64,000 bases of DNA. Origin: Pseudomonas sp. 6D_7.1_Bac1. GTDB lineage: Bacteria; Pseudomonadota; Gammaproteobacteria; Pseudomonadales; Pseudomonadaceae. The translations under genes were made by a program, and so were the position numbers. The stretch is from positions 1 to 64,000 of the forward strand of contig NZ_JANLNW010000071.1 in NCBI RefSeq assembly GCF_025465945.1. The letters are read 5' to 3'. Every line of letters begins with the position of its first letter. Positions within the stretch are counted from its first letter, which is position 1. The notes below the pieces were generated by a model that searched no databases, was not told the DNA's origin, and saw nothing but the letters and a program-made list of their open reading frames with translations. Positions 17,619-27,408 of this stretch are shown piece by piece.

Positions 17619-20600
17619 GTGCGGCTCAAGTGCATCAAACTGGCGGGGTTCAAATCCTTCGTCGACCCGACCACGGTGAACTTCCCCAGTAACATGGCGG
17701 CGGTGGTCGGGCCCAATGGTTGCGGCAAGTCGAACATCATCGACGCCGTACGCTGGGTGATGGGCGAGAGCTCGGCAAAAAACTTGCGCGGCGAGTCTAT
17801 GACCGACGTCATCTTCAACGGTTCCACCAGCCGTAAACCGGTGAGCCAGGCGAGCATCGAGCTGGTGTTCGATAACTCCGATGGCACGCTGATCGGCGAG
17901 TTCGCGGCTTACGCGGAAATTTCCATTCGCCGCAAAGTCACCCGCGACAGCCAGAACACCTATTTCCTCAACGGCACCAAATGCCGTCGTCGAGACATTA
18001 CCGATATCTTCCTCGGCACCGGCCTGGGTCCGCGCAGCTACTCGATCATCGAGCAGGGGATGATCTCCAAGCTGATCGAAGCCAAGCCGGAAGACCTGCG
18101 TAACTTCATCGAAGAAGCGGCGGGGATCTCCAAATACAAGGAGCGCCGTCGCGAGACCGAAAACCGCATTCGTCGCACCCACGAAAACCTTGCGCGCCTG
18201 ACCGACCTGCGTGATGAGCTGGAACGGCAGCTCGAGCGCTTGCACCGTCAGGCCCAGGCGGCCGAGAAGTATCAGGAATACAAAGCCGAAGAGCGTCAGC
18301 TCAAGGCTCAGCTGTCGGCGTTGCGCTGGCAGGCATTGAACGAACAGGTCGGCCAGCGCGAGGCGATCATCGGCAACCAGGAGATCAGTTTCGAAGCCCT
18401 GGTCGCTGAACAGCGCAACGCGGATGCCAGCATCGAACGGCTGCGCGACGGTCATCACGACCTCTCGGAACGCTTCAATCTGGTGCAGGGGCGATTCTAT
18501 TCGGTCGGCGGTGACATCGCCCGGGTCGAGCAGAGCATCCAGCACGGTCAACAGCGTTTGCGCCAGTTGCAGGACGACCTCAAGGAAGCCGAACGTTCAC
18601 GGCTGGAAACCGAATCGCACCTGGGGCACGACCGCACCTTGCTGGCGACCCTCGGCGAGGAACTGGACATGCTCACGCCCGAGCAGGAAGTCACCAGCGC
18701 CGCGGCTGAAGAAGCCGCCGCCGCGCTGGAAGAATCCGAAACCACCATGCACGGCTGGCAGGAGCAGTGGGACAGTTTCAACCTGCGCTCGGCCGAGCCA
18801 CGGCGTCAGGCCGAAGTCCAACAGTCGCGAATTCAGCAGCTGGAAACCAGCATGGAGCGTCTGGCCGAACGTCAACGTCGCTTGGCTGAGGAGCGCGACC
18901 TGCTGTCGGCTGATCCGGAAGACGCGGCGATTCTCGACCTCAGCGAGCAACTCGCCGCCAGCGAGGCAACGCTCGAAGATTTGCAGGCCAGCGAGGAAGC
19001 GCAGGTCGAGCGGCTTGAGCAGTTGCGTCAAGAGCTGCAACTGGCCCTGCAAAACCAGCAGCAGGCGCAGGGCGACTTGCAACGACTCAACGGGCGTCTT
19101 GCCTCTCTGGAGGCCTTGCAGCAAGCGGCGCTCGATCCGGGTACCGGCACCGCCGAGTGGTTGCGCGAACAACATTTGGCTGAGCGTCCACGTTTGGCCG
19201 AAGGCTTGAAGGTTGACGCGGGTTGGGAGCTGGCGGTGGAAACCGTGCTCGGTGCCGACCTGCAAGCGGTGCTGGTCGACGACTTCGCGGGCTTCGATCT
19301 ATCCGGGTTTGCCCAAGGCGATCTGCGCTTGCTCAGCCCGGCCAGCGACGGTGTGCGGATTCCCGGCAGCCTGCTCGACAAGGTTGAGGCGCAGATCGAT
19401 CTGTCGCCATGGCTGGGGCAGGTCAAGCCGGTGGAGAGCCTCGAACAAGCTCTGTCGCTGCGTGGTCAGTTGTCGGTCGGCGAAAGCTTGATCAGCCGTG
19501 ACGGCTACTGGGTTGGTCGGCACTTTTTGCGGGTGCGCCGCGCCAGTGAGGCCGAGAGCGGCATGTTGGCACGCGGGCAGGAAATCCAGCGTCTGGGGTT
19601 TGAGCGTGAAGAACGCGAAGCGACCGTGGAAACTCTGGAAACCCAACTGCAAAACCTGCGCGCCCAGCAACGTCAGCAAGAGAACGGCCGCGAACACCTG
19701 CGTCGTTTGCTGCAAGACGAAGCGCGTCAGCAGGGCGAATTGAAAGCTCAGTTGTCCGCCGGTAAAGCCAAGGCCGAGCAGCTGACATTGCGTCGCACGC
19801 GGCTCGATGAAGAGCTCGGCGAGTTGAGTGAGCAGCGCGCGCTGGAACATGAGCAGGTGGGCGAGTCGCGCCTGCAATTGCAGGAAGCCCTCGACAGCAT
19901 GGCGATTGACACCGAGCAGCGCGAGTTGCTGCTAGCTCAGCGCGACAGTTTGCGTGAGCGCCTTGACCGCGTGCGCCAGGAAGCCCGCCAGCATAAAGAC
20001 CACGCCCACCAGTTGGCGGTGCGTCTGGGCTCGCTCAAGGCACAACACGATTCAACCCGTCAGGCGCTGGAACGGCTGGAGTTACAGTCCGAACGCCTGA
20101 CTGAAAAGCGCGAACAACTCAGCCTCAACCTGGAAGAAGGTGAAGCGCCGCTGGAAGAATTGCGGCTCAAGCTTGAAGAGCTACTCGACAAACGCATGAG
20201 CGTCGACGAAGAGCTGAGGACCGCGCAGATCGCTCTGGAAGATGCCGACCGCGAATTGCGTGACGCCGAGAAGCGCCGCAGTCAGGCCGAGCAGCAATCG
20301 CAGCTGATCCGTGGTCAACTCGAACATCAGCGTATGGAATGGCAGGCCCTGACCGTGCGCCGTAAAACCTTGCAGGATCAATTGCTTGAAGACGGCTATG
20401 ACCTGCACGGCGTGCTCGCCACGCTGGTGGCAGGGGCCAACGAGAAGGAAGCCGAAGAAGAACTCGAACGCATTGCCGCGCGAATTCAGCGACTGGGTGC
20501 GATCAACCTCGCGGCTATCGACGAGTATCAGCAGCAGTCCGAGCGCAAGCGTTATCTGGATGCTCAGGACGCCGATCTGGTGGAAGCGCTCGACACCCTG

Positions 20601-21107
20601 GAAAACGTCATTCGCAAGATCGACAAGGAAACCCGTAATCGCTTCAAAGATACCTTTGATCAGATCAATGGTGGATTACAGGCTCTATTTCCAAAAGTTT
20701 TCGGTGGTGGCAGCGCTTATTTGGAACTGACGGGCGAAGATCTACTCGATACAGGGGTAACGATCATGGCGCGTCCGCCCGGGAAGAAGAACAGCACCAT
20801 CCATTTGCTGTCAGGCGGTGAAAAAGCGTTGACCGCATTGGCACTGGTATTTGCGATCTTCAAGCTGAATCCGGCACCGTTTTGTATGCTCGACGAAGTT
20901 GACGCACCGCTGGATGACGCTAACGTTGGACGCTATGCCCGATTGGTGAAAGAGATGTCGCAAACGGTGCAGTTCATCTATATCACCCACAACAAGATCG
21001 CCATGGAAATGGCCGACCAATTGATGGGGGTTACGATGCACGAGCCCGGTTGTTCACGTCTGGTAGCCGTGGATGTCGAGGAGGCGATGGCGATGGTGGA
21101 CGTCTGA
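17619..21107 (+). CDS. smc: Chromosome segregation/condensation ATPase SMC
   Basis: A 1162-residue condensin subunit that organises the chromosome. The N-terminal ATPase half contains Walker A (GPNGCGKSN, about residues 32-40) and the R-loop region, followed by long coiled coils (about 170-500 and 660-1000) flanking the hinge (about 510-650). The C-terminal half has the ABC signature LLSGGEKALTALAL and Walker B PFCMLDEVDAPLDDANV. Start is a GTG at 17619, two bases after the upstream stop, giving the MRLKCIKLAGFKSF start usual for bacterial SMC. No scpA/scpB are in this window. First of smc-zipA-ligA. Confidence 0.96.
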   Translation: MRLKCIKLAGFKSFVDPTTVNFPSNMAAVVGPNGCGKSNIIDAVRWVMGESSAKNLRGESMTDVIFNGSTSRKPVSQASIELVFDNSDGTLIGEFAAYAEISIRRKVTRDSQNTYFLNGTKCRRRDITDIFLGTGLGPRSYSIIEQGMISKLIEAKPEDLRNFIEEAAGISKYKERRRETENRIRRTHENLARLTDLRDELERQLERLHRQAQAAEKYQEYKAEERQLKAQLSALRWQALNEQVGQREAIIGNQEISFEALVAEQRNADASIERLRDGHHDLSERFNLVQGRFYSVGGDIARVEQSIQHGQQRLRQLQDDLKEAERSRLETESHLGHDRTLLATLGEELDMLTPEQEVTSAAAEEAAAALEESETTMHGWQEQWDSFNLRSAEPRRQAEVQQSRIQQLETSMERLAERQRRLAEERDLLSADPEDAAILDLSEQLAASEATLEDLQASEEAQVERLEQLRQELQLALQNQQQAQGDLQRLNGRLASLEALQQAALDPGTGTAEWLREQHLAERPRLAEGLKVDAGWELAVETVLGADLQAVLVDDFAGFDLSGFAQGDLRLLSPASDGVRIPGSLLDKVEAQIDLSPWLGQVKPVESLEQALSLRGQLSVGESLISRDGYWVGRHFLRVRRASEAESGMLARGQEIQRLGFEREEREATVETLETQLQNLRAQQRQQENGREHLRRLLQDEARQQGELKAQLSAGKAKAEQLTLRRTRLDEELGELSEQRALEHEQVGESRLQLQEALDSMAIDTEQRELLLAQRDSLRERLDRVRQEARQHKDHAHQLAVRLGSLKAQHDSTRQALERLELQSERLTEKREQLSLNLEEGEAPLEELRLKLEELLDKRMSVDEELRTAQIALEDADRELRDAEKRRSQAEQQSQLIRGQLEHQRMEWQALTVRRKTLQDQLLEDGYDLHGVLATLVAGANEKEAEEELERIAARIQRLGAINLAAIDEYQQQSERKRYLDAQDADLVEALDTLENVIRKIDKETRNRFKDTFDQINGGLQALFPKVFGGGSAYLELTGEDLLDTGVTIMARPPGKKNSTIHLLSGGEKALTALALVFAIFKLNPAPFCMLDEVDAPLDDANVGRYARLVKEMSQTVQFIYITHNKIAMEMADQLMGVTMHEPGCSRLVAVDVEEAMAMVDV

Positions 21108-21362
21108 GTCATGCGCGGAGGCCATGTGTTTGCGCGAAACGGGTGTTTTTATCCACGCAGATTGCTGGCCAATCGACATAATGGCTGAAGCCAGTGTGAC
21201 TGACGGTGTAAAGTTATCTTTGGTCGTGCTAGTTTAATGTCAATTTTTCGTATGCGTGGGCAAAACGCCATTCAGAACATAGAGTTGGCGCCACGTTTTA
21301 AAGCGGTTTGCAGCTTGTAAACCCCTTATTTTTCAGCATTTTTTATAGAGGCACGGGATTAC

Positions 21363-22214
21363 ATGGAAATCGGTCTGCGCGAGTGGCTGATCGTCATCGG
21401 CATTATTGTCATTGCCGGTATTCTTTTTGATGGCTGGCGGCGCATGCGCGGCGGCAAGGGCAAGCTGAAGTTTCGCCTGGACCGCAGCCTGTCGAACCTG
21501 CCGGACGAGGACAGCGGCGCCGAGCTGCTGGGCCCGCCGCGCGTGCTGGACACCCATAAAGAACCGCAACTGGACGAGCATGACTTGCCGTCGGTGAGCA
21601 TGCCTGCCCGTGAGCCGCGTGAATCCGGCTCCAAGCGCGGCAAGCGTGGCAGCGAGCCATCCCAGGGCGATCTGAATTTGAACCTGGACCTGGACGGCGG
21701 CCCGAGCTTCAGCAGCCGTGACGATGACTTCCCGAACGAAACCAAATCGTCGAGCGCGGTGGCGGATAAAGAACAGCCGAAGGCGGAAGAAGTCCTGGTC
21801 ATCAGCGTGATCTGCCGTGACCCGGGTGGTTTCAAAGGTCCGGCCCTGTTGCAGAACATTCTGGAAAGCGGCCTGCGCTTTGGCGAGATGGATATCTTCC
21901 ATCGTCATGAAAGCATGGCCGGCAACGGCGAAGTGCTGTTCTCCATGGCCAACGCGGTCAAGCCTGGCGTGTTCGATCTGGACGATATCGATCTGTTCAG
22001 CACCCCGGCCGTGAGCTTCTTCCTCGGCTTGCCTGGCCCGCGTCACCCGAAACAAGCCTTCGACGTGATGGTCGCTGCCGCTCGCAAACTGTCTCAAGAG
22101 CTCAATGGTGAGCTGAAAGACGATCAGCGCAGCGTACTGACCGCTCAAACCATCGAGCACTACCGTCAGCGTATCGTCGAGTTCGAGCGTCGTGCCCTGA
22201 CCCAGAAGCGCTGA
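21363..22214 (+). CDS. zipA: Cell division protein ZipA
   Basis: A 283-residue essential divisome protein anchoring FtsZ to the inner membrane. An N-terminal membrane helix (WLIVIGIIVIAGILFDGW, about residues 6-23) is followed by a basic patch, a variable charged linker (about 50-140) and the C-terminal FtsZ-binding domain (about 145-275, with EVLVISVICRDPGGFKGPALLQ). Topology, with the N-terminus in the membrane and the bulk in the cytoplasm, fits. It follows smc by 255 bases and precedes ligA, the conserved gammaproteobacterial order. A terminator lies just downstream. Confidence 0.95.
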   Translation: MEIGLREWLIVIGIIVIAGILFDGWRRMRGGKGKLKFRLDRSLSNLPDEDSGAELLGPPRVLDTHKEPQLDEHDLPSVSMPAREPRESGSKRGKRGSEPSQGDLNLNLDLDGGPSFSSRDDDFPNETKSSSAVADKEQPKAEEVLVISVICRDPGGFKGPALLQNILESGLRFGEMDIFHRHESMAGNGEVLFSMANAVKPGVFDLDDIDLFSTPAVSFFLGLPGPRHPKQAFDVMVAAARKLSQELNGELKDDQRSVLTAQTIEHYRQRIVEFERRALTQKR

Positions 22215-22263
22215 TTCAAGGTTGCTCCCGCGCCCGGCGCGGGACAATCAGCAAAAATAGATT

Positions 22264-22286
22264 GAGCAGCCTCGGCTGCTCTTTTG
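22264..22286 (+). terminator. Terminator/attenuator between zipA and ligA
   Basis: GAGCAGC-CTCG-GCTGCTC followed by TTTTGC. It lies 50 bases after zipA and 18 bases before the ligA start, so it may partially uncouple ligA from smc-zipA transcription. Confidence 0.65.
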
Positions 22287-22303
22287 CTTTATGAGAGAAC
22301 ACC

Positions 22304-24661
22304 ATGACCGCCGCCGAAAACCGCATTCTAGAGCTGCGCGCTGAGCTGGATCAGCACAACTACCGTTATCACGTCCTCGACGAGCCGAGCATTCCGGATG
22401 TCGAATACGATCGGCTGTTCCATGAGCTCAAGGCGTTGGAAGCGGCAAACCCTGAGTTGATCACCAGCGACTCGCCGACTCAGCGGGTGGGCAGTGCGGC
22501 GCTTTCGGCGTTCACTCAAGTGCGGCATGAAGTGCCGATGTTGAGTCTGGGCAACGCCTTCGAAGAAAACGACATGCGCGAGTTCGATCGCCGGGTCACT
22601 GAAGGTCTGGATGTGCCGGCCGGCGATTTGTTCGGCGGTGGCGCCGAGGTTGAATACAGCTGCGAGCCGAAGCTCGACGGTCTGGCAGTCAGTTTGCTGT
22701 ATCAGGATGGCATGCTGGTGCGCGGCGCTACGCGTGGTGACGGCACCACCGGTGAAGACATCAGCGTCAACGTGCGCACCGTGCGCAACATTCCGCTCAA
22801 GCTGCACGGCAGCGGCTGGCCAGAGACCCTGGAAGTGCGCGGTGAAGTGTATATGTCCAAGGCCGGTTTCGAACGCCTTAACGCCACGCAACTGGAGGTC
22901 GGCGGCAAGACCTTCGCCAACCCGCGCAATGCCGCGGCGGGCAGCTTGCGCCAGCTGGATTCGAAGATCACGGCCAGTCGTCCGCTGGAGTTCTGTTGCT
23001 ACGGCCTGGGTCAGGTGTCGGCCGAGATTGCCGACACCCATATCGGTAATTTGCAGCAACTCAAACAGTGGGGCATGCCGGTCAGTCGCGAGCTGAAACT
23101 GGCCAAGGGCATCGATGAGTGCCTGGATTACTACCGCGACATCGGCGAGCGCCGTAACGCACTGCCTTATGAAATCGACGGTGTGGTGTTCAAGGTCAAT
23201 AGCATCGCTTCGCAGCGTGAGCTGGGCTTCCGCGCTCGTGAACCGCGCTGGGCGATTGCCCACAAATTCCCGGCGATGGAAGAGCTCACCGAATTGCTCG
23301 ACGTGGAATTCCAGGTCGGTCGGACCGGTGCAGTCACCCCGGTTGCACGTTTGAAACCGGTGAAAGTGGCCGGCGTGACCGTGTCCAATGCGACGTTGCA
23401 CAACATGGACGAAGTGGCGCGTCTGGGCTTGATGATCGGCGATACAGTGATCATCCGCCGCGCCGGTGACGTGATCCCGCAAGTGGTGCAAGTGGTCACC
23501 GAGCGTCGTCCGGAAAACGCCCGTCCCGTGCAGATCCCTGAGTGCTGCCCGGTCTGCGGTTCCCATGTCGAGCGCACGCAGTTGGTCAAACGCAGCAAGG
23601 GGCGCGAGACTGTCAGCGAAGGCGCGGTGTATCGCTGTGTTGGGCGTCTGGCCTGTGGTGCGCAGCTCAAACAGGCAATCATCCATTTCGTTTCGCGCCG
23701 GGCCATGGACATCGAAGGGCTGGGCGAGAAGAGCGTCGAGCAGTTGGTGGACGAAGGGCTGGTCAGTTCGCCGGCGGATCTGTACGCCTTGAGCTTCGAG
23801 CAAATCGTCGACCTTGAAGGATTTGCCGAGCTGTCGAGCAAGAACCTGCTTGGCGCCATTGCCGACAGCAAGAAACCGGGGTTGGCGCGTTTCATCTACG
23901 CCCTTGGTATTCCGGATGTCGGCGAAGAGACGGCCAAGGTCCTGGCGCGCTCGCTGGCGTCGCTTGAGCGGGTTCAGCAGGCGTTGCCGCAAGTGCTGAC
24001 GTACTTGCCGGACGTCGGGCTGGAAGTGGCCTACGAAATTCACAGTTTCTTTACGGATGCGCATAACCGGAAGGTGATCGAAGAGTTGCTCAAGCACGGT
24101 CTGGAGATTCAGGACCAGGGCGAACTGGGTGCCGAATTCGCCGCCAGTACCACGCTGGGCGGGATGATCGACAAACTCAACATTCCCTCGGTCGGGCCGG
24201 GTGGGGCGCAGAAGCTGGCCGACAAGTTCGGTTCGCTGGAAGCGATCATCAGCGCCGACTGGCTGGACATGCGTCAGGCGTTGCCTGAGAAGCAGGCCAA
24301 CGCTGTTCGGGAGTTTTTCACCAACGAAGCGAATCGTCAGCTGGCGCTGGACGCCGAAAAGCAACTGCGCGACTTCGGTATGCACTGGCAAAGCGAGAAA
24401 AAAATCGTCGAAGGCTTACCGCTGGCAGGTCAGACCTGGGTGCTCACCGGCGCCCTTGAGTTGATGAGCCGCGACGTCGCCAAGGACAAGCTCGAAAGCC
24501 TCGGCGCCAAGGTCGCGGGTTCGGTGTCGGCCAAGACCTACTGCGTGGTCGCAGGACCTGGTGCCGGCTCCAAATTGGTCAAAGCCAATGAGCTGGGCTT
24601 GAAGGTACTGGACGAAGAGGCGTTCGTGGCGTTTTTGGCCGGGCACGGCATTTCGGTCTGA
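22304..24661 (+). CDS. ligA: NAD+-dependent DNA ligase LigA
   Basis: A 785-residue ligase sealing nicks in duplex DNA during replication and repair. The adenylation domain carries the KxDG active site (EPKLDGLAV, lysine 123), preceded by the NAD-binding Ia region. An OB fold, a four-cysteine zinc finger (CCPVCG and the CVGRLACG region, about 410-445), helix-hairpin-helix repeats and a C-terminal BRCT domain (about 705-785, starting GLPLAGQTWVLTG) follow in the standard order. It is longer than the E. coli enzyme (671), which is normal for Pseudomonas LigA. Confidence 0.96.
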   Translation: MTAAENRILELRAELDQHNYRYHVLDEPSIPDVEYDRLFHELKALEAANPELITSDSPTQRVGSAALSAFTQVRHEVPMLSLGNAFEENDMREFDRRVTEGLDVPAGDLFGGGAEVEYSCEPKLDGLAVSLLYQDGMLVRGATRGDGTTGEDISVNVRTVRNIPLKLHGSGWPETLEVRGEVYMSKAGFERLNATQLEVGGKTFANPRNAAAGSLRQLDSKITASRPLEFCCYGLGQVSAEIADTHIGNLQQLKQWGMPVSRELKLAKGIDECLDYYRDIGERRNALPYEIDGVVFKVNSIASQRELGFRAREPRWAIAHKFPAMEELTELLDVEFQVGRTGAVTPVARLKPVKVAGVTVSNATLHNMDEVARLGLMIGDTVIIRRAGDVIPQVVQVVTERRPENARPVQIPECCPVCGSHVERTQLVKRSKGRETVSEGAVYRCVGRLACGAQLKQAIIHFVSRRAMDIEGLGEKSVEQLVDEGLVSSPADLYALSFEQIVDLEGFAELSSKNLLGAIADSKKPGLARFIYALGIPDVGEETAKVLARSLASLERVQQALPQVLTYLPDVGLEVAYEIHSFFTDAHNRKVIEELLKHGLEIQDQGELGAEFAASTTLGGMIDKLNIPSVGPGGAQKLADKFGSLEAIISADWLDMRQALPEKQANAVREFFTNEANRQLALDAEKQLRDFGMHWQSEKKIVEGLPLAGQTWVLTGALELMSRDVAKDKLESLGAKVAGSVSAKTYCVVAGPGAGSKLVKANELGLKVLDEEAFVAFLAGHGISV

Positions 24662-24670
24662 TACCTGACC

Positions 24671-24768
24671 TGTGGCGAGGGAGCTTGCTCCCGCTGGAGC
24701 GCGAAGCGGTCCCCTCGTTATTTTGCGCCTGCTGCGCAAGCGAGCGGGAGCAAGCTCCCTCGCCACAA
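24671..24768. repeat. REP pair (GAGGGAGCTTGCTCCC family)
   Basis: Inverted arms tgtggcgagggagcttgctc at 24671 and gagcaagctccctcgccaca ending at 24768, with a short inner region, between ligA and the metallopeptidase gene. Confidence 0.88.
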
Positions 24769-24841
24769 GGGCGTGTCGAAACAGTGAGCGATCATGGCGC
24801 GAGAATGATCTAGTCTTGGCAGGCCTCAGGGAGAGATCGCC

Positions 24842-26008
24842 ATGTACCGTTTTTTCGAGCAGCTCAGCTCACGTATCGCCGCGCCATTCGTTGGCGAAAG
24901 CTCGCGTAACAGTAAGGTCTGGCACTGCCGTTGCGGGCAGTCACTGTTCTTTCGCAACAGTCAGTGCCTGGCCTGCTCGGCAGCCTTGGGTTACCAGCCT
25001 GAGCAGAGTCGTCTGTCATCGCTCGCGCCGGGGGGCGAAGCCGATACCTGGCTGCTCGACGCGGAGCCCGAGGCAGGGCTGTTTCGCCGTTGCGCCAATC
25101 TCGATACGCCGGCGGCCTGTAACTGGCTGCTTCCGGCTTATGGTTGGGGCGTGCACTGCATTGCCTGCAGTCTGAATCGGACCATCCCCGACCTGTCGAT
25201 CCTCGAAAACCATGACCATTGGCGCAAGGTGGAAATCGCCAAGCGGCGGCTGGTCGCGCAACTGGTCGGTCTGGGCTTGCAGGTGATCCCCAAGTCAATC
25301 GACGAAGAGTGTGGTCTGGCGTTTGATTTCGTCGGTGTCGACCTTGAGGGTAAGCCACCAACCACGGGTCATGCCAATGGCCTCATTACCCTTGATATCA
25401 AAGAGGCCGACGATGCTCACCGCGAGCGCGTCCGCGTGCAGATGCGCGAGCCGTATCGCACCTTGCTCGGGCATTTTCGCCATGAAGTCGGGCATTACTA
25501 CTGGGATCGCCTGATCGCCAACGACCCTTGGCTGGAAGCGTTTCGCGGACTGTTTGGCGACGAGCGCGCCAGTTACGCCGAGGCGCTGGAGCGGCATTAC
25601 CAGCAGGGCGCTCCACTGGGCTGGCAGCAAAGCCATGTCAGCGCTTACGCCACCATGCACCCGTGGGAAGACTGGGCGGAAACCTGGGCGCACTACCTGC
25701 ACATGATGGATGCAGTGGACACAGCGTTGGGGTTTGGCATGAGTGCCCGGGAGATGGATTTCGACTACCAGCCATTCCCGCCGAGCACCCTCTACGATCC
25801 GCAGCATCCCGATGGAGCGTCGTTTCTGTCATTTGTCAACGCCTGGATCGAACTGGCCGGCATGCTCAACGAGCTGTCGCGCAGCATGGGTCAACCGGAT
25901 TTCTATCCCTTCGTCCTGCCGTCGGCGGTGATCGCCAAGCTGCATTTCATTCACCTGGTGATTCAGCTGGAAGGTGGCAGGGCGGACGAGGTTTTACGCA
26001 CCCAGTAA
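24842..26008 (+). CDS. Zinc-ribbon / zincin-like metallopeptidase of unknown target
   Basis: A 388-residue protein of the putative zinc-binding metallopeptidase family (zinc-ribbon plus Peptidase_Mx type domain). Paired cysteines CRCGQ and CLAC near residues 23-42, plus HCIAC near 105, form the N-terminal zinc ribbon. HEVGH at 214-218 in a GHFRHEVGHYYW context is the zincin active site, and the downstream PWEDWAETWAHYLHMMD supplies further metal-ligand candidates (E and H). No signal peptide is seen, so it is probably cytoplasmic. The substrate is unknown. It is transcribed alone and ends about 260 bases before the SRP RNA gene. Confidence 0.8.
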   Translation: MYRFFEQLSSRIAAPFVGESSRNSKVWHCRCGQSLFFRNSQCLACSAALGYQPEQSRLSSLAPGGEADTWLLDAEPEAGLFRRCANLDTPAACNWLLPAYGWGVHCIACSLNRTIPDLSILENHDHWRKVEIAKRRLVAQLVGLGLQVIPKSIDEECGLAFDFVGVDLEGKPPTTGHANGLITLDIKEADDAHRERVRVQMREPYRTLLGHFRHEVGHYYWDRLIANDPWLEAFRGLFGDERASYAEALERHYQQGAPLGWQQSHVSAYATMHPWEDWAETWAHYLHMMDAVDTALGFGMSAREMDFDYQPFPPSTLYDPQHPDGASFLSFVNAWIELAGMLNELSRSMGQPDFYPFVLPSAVIAKLHFIHLVIQLEGGRADEVLRTQ

Positions 26009-26018
26009 GGTGGATCTC

Positions 26019-26149
26019 GTAGCAGCTGGCGAAGCCTGCGTTCGGCTGCGCAGCAGTCGTAAAGTCAGACAACGCGGTTTTTCAGATAAACCGTGTGCAA
26101 CGGATTCGCGACTGCTGCGCAGCCGAACGCAGCCTCCGGCAGCTGCTAC
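26019..26149. repeat. REP pair (GTAGCAGCTGGCGAAGCCTGCG family)
   Basis: A third REP family, seen once here: gtagcagctggcgaagcctg at 26019 and a matching, slightly different arm ending agctgctac at 26149, with inner arms GCTGCGCAGCAGTCG / CGACTGCTGCGCAGC. Confidence 0.85.
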
Positions 26150-26217
26150 CGGTTGCGATCTTTCCGGGTCTGCGCATGTCCTTGACCTGACTCATATTTT
26201 TTAATCCGCGCCAACGG

Positions 26218-26245
26218 TTGTAACTTCGTCTCAGATAGGTACAAT
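26218..26245 (+). promoter_or_regulatory. Sigma-70 promoter of the SRP RNA gene
   Basis: TTGTAA (26218-26223), a 16-base spacer and TACAAT (26240-26245) predict a start near 26252, about 20 bases before the RNA stem begins. Confidence 0.6.
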
Positions 26246-26271
26246 GGCGCGGCTCGCCGTCAGGTGAGCGT

Positions 26272-26396
26272 CGTTATGGTGACCCCATCGGTCCCCCCGC
26301 AACGATTACCCGTGAACCTGGTCAGATCCGGAAGGAAGCAGCCACAGCGGGAACATTGTGTGCCGGGGTGTGGCTGGTGGGGTTGCCTCCATAACG
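26272..26396 (+). ncRNA. ffs: 4.5S RNA, RNA component of the signal recognition particle
   Basis: The small bacterial SRP RNA that binds Ffh and targets nascent membrane proteins. The universally conserved Ffh-binding segment GTCAGATCCGGAAGGAAGCA lies at 26321-26340, followed by GCC and the opposing CCGGGGTGTGGCTGG strand. The ends pair through CGTTATGG (26272-26279) and CCATAACG (26389-26396), and the arms GGTGACCCCATCGG and GGTGGGGTTGCC form the rest of the long hairpin. Exact mature ends are not visible; the core is about 100 bases. Confidence 0.93.
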
Positions 26397-26555
26397 CCAA
26401 ACCTTCATTCGCAAGGTTTGTATTTTCTCCAGAAATCCAGATTCTTAAGCCATTGATCATTTCCGATCGATGTTTTACTGCGCCTGAAGAAAACACCGCC
26501 ATTGCGAGCGCGCAAGCCTGTCGGCGCCGATGTCCGTCAGGACTCAGCGCAAATG

Positions 26556-26604
26556 AAAAGAGCAGGCATGTGTATCAGTCCGATACGCATGCCTGCTCTT
26601 TTTT
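26556..26604. terminator. Long bidirectional terminator
   Basis: AAAGAGCAGGCATGTGTATC pairs with GATACGCATGCCTGCTCTTT (20 positions, one G-U) followed by T residues. It lies just downstream of the Xre regulator gene (minus strand) and also ends transcription arriving from the SRP RNA side. Confidence 0.88.
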
Positions 26605-26615
26605 TGTTTCTGGCT

Positions 26616-26930
26616 CTAAGGCTTGGACAAGGCCTGGTCTACCGCCGCGATCAGCTTTCCCAGATCCTTCGGGGTGGCTTTGTGTATGACACCGAACAAA
26701 TACGCTCGCTGTTCGTCTTCGTCGCCAAGATCGGCGAAAAACGCTTTGAGCTTCACTCCCAGCACATCGGCAAGCATGAACAGGGCTTCCACGCTGGGGG
26801 TATAGGTGCCGGTTTCGAAGCGGCTGATGGTTTTGGGGTCAAAACCGGTTTTTTCACCGAGTTCAGCCTGAGTAAGCCCCGCCACCTTGCGATAGCGTCT
26901 TATGGCTGGACCCAAACTTGAAATTTGCAT
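26616..26930 (-). CDS. Small Xre/Cro-type helix-turn-helix regulator
   Basis: A 104-residue DNA-binding protein: residues about 8-62 form an Xre-family HTH (LGPAIRRYRKVAGLTQAELGEKTGFDPKTISRFETG) and the remaining 40 residues are a short helical tail. There is no peptidase or sensor domain. It stands alone, with the terminator at 26556-26604 right after it. Target genes are unknown; autoregulation is common for such proteins but no palindrome was recognised in its promoter. Confidence 0.85.
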   Translation of the reverse strand: MQISSLGPAIRRYRKVAGLTQAELGEKTGFDPKTISRFETGTYTPSVEALFMLADVLGVKLKAFFADLGDEDEQRAYLFGVIHKATPKDLGKLIAAVDQALSKP

Positions 26931-27408
26931 CGCTCAATTCCCATTTAGAATCAAGAACTTAACGATAGATTTTTGCATTAGACAACTGCATGATCCATCA
27001 CCTTGCTTTGCAAAATGTGATGTATTTCGTAGAATCCCTGTTCTGTACGGGCATTTGGTGACCTGGCTTCAGAAGTCCAGGCAATGTGATACAGCCAGCA
27101 TTGCGTTACCTCGCAGGGTGTGCAGCAACGCCGCTGCCGACGTGAAATGCCTGTGCAATATTACCAGAGTCGGTGTTTTTGACGTGCCTGTACCCTAGTT
27201 GATCTTCGTCTGTTCGGGGGCCATCAAATGCTGTCCATGGAGTTTTAACGTGCATCTGAATTTGCCGGCCCGCTCGTTTACAAGGATGTTGCCCCGACAG
27301 CATCACGCGCTGCGATCCCCTGCGCAGTGCCACACCTTTCAAAACATCTCTTCCGGGCGTTGTGCGCTGGTCGAGCGGTACAACCGCTAGCCACAGTGAG
27401 CCAGACTC
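26931..27408. other. Intergenic region with no supported gene
   Basis: About 480 bases between divergent genes, somewhat AT-richer near the Xre gene. No RNA family, REP or reliable reading frame was recognised. It should hold both promoters; a long 5' leader or an unannotated small RNA for the PAS-GGDEF-EAL gene cannot be excluded. Confidence 0.4.
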
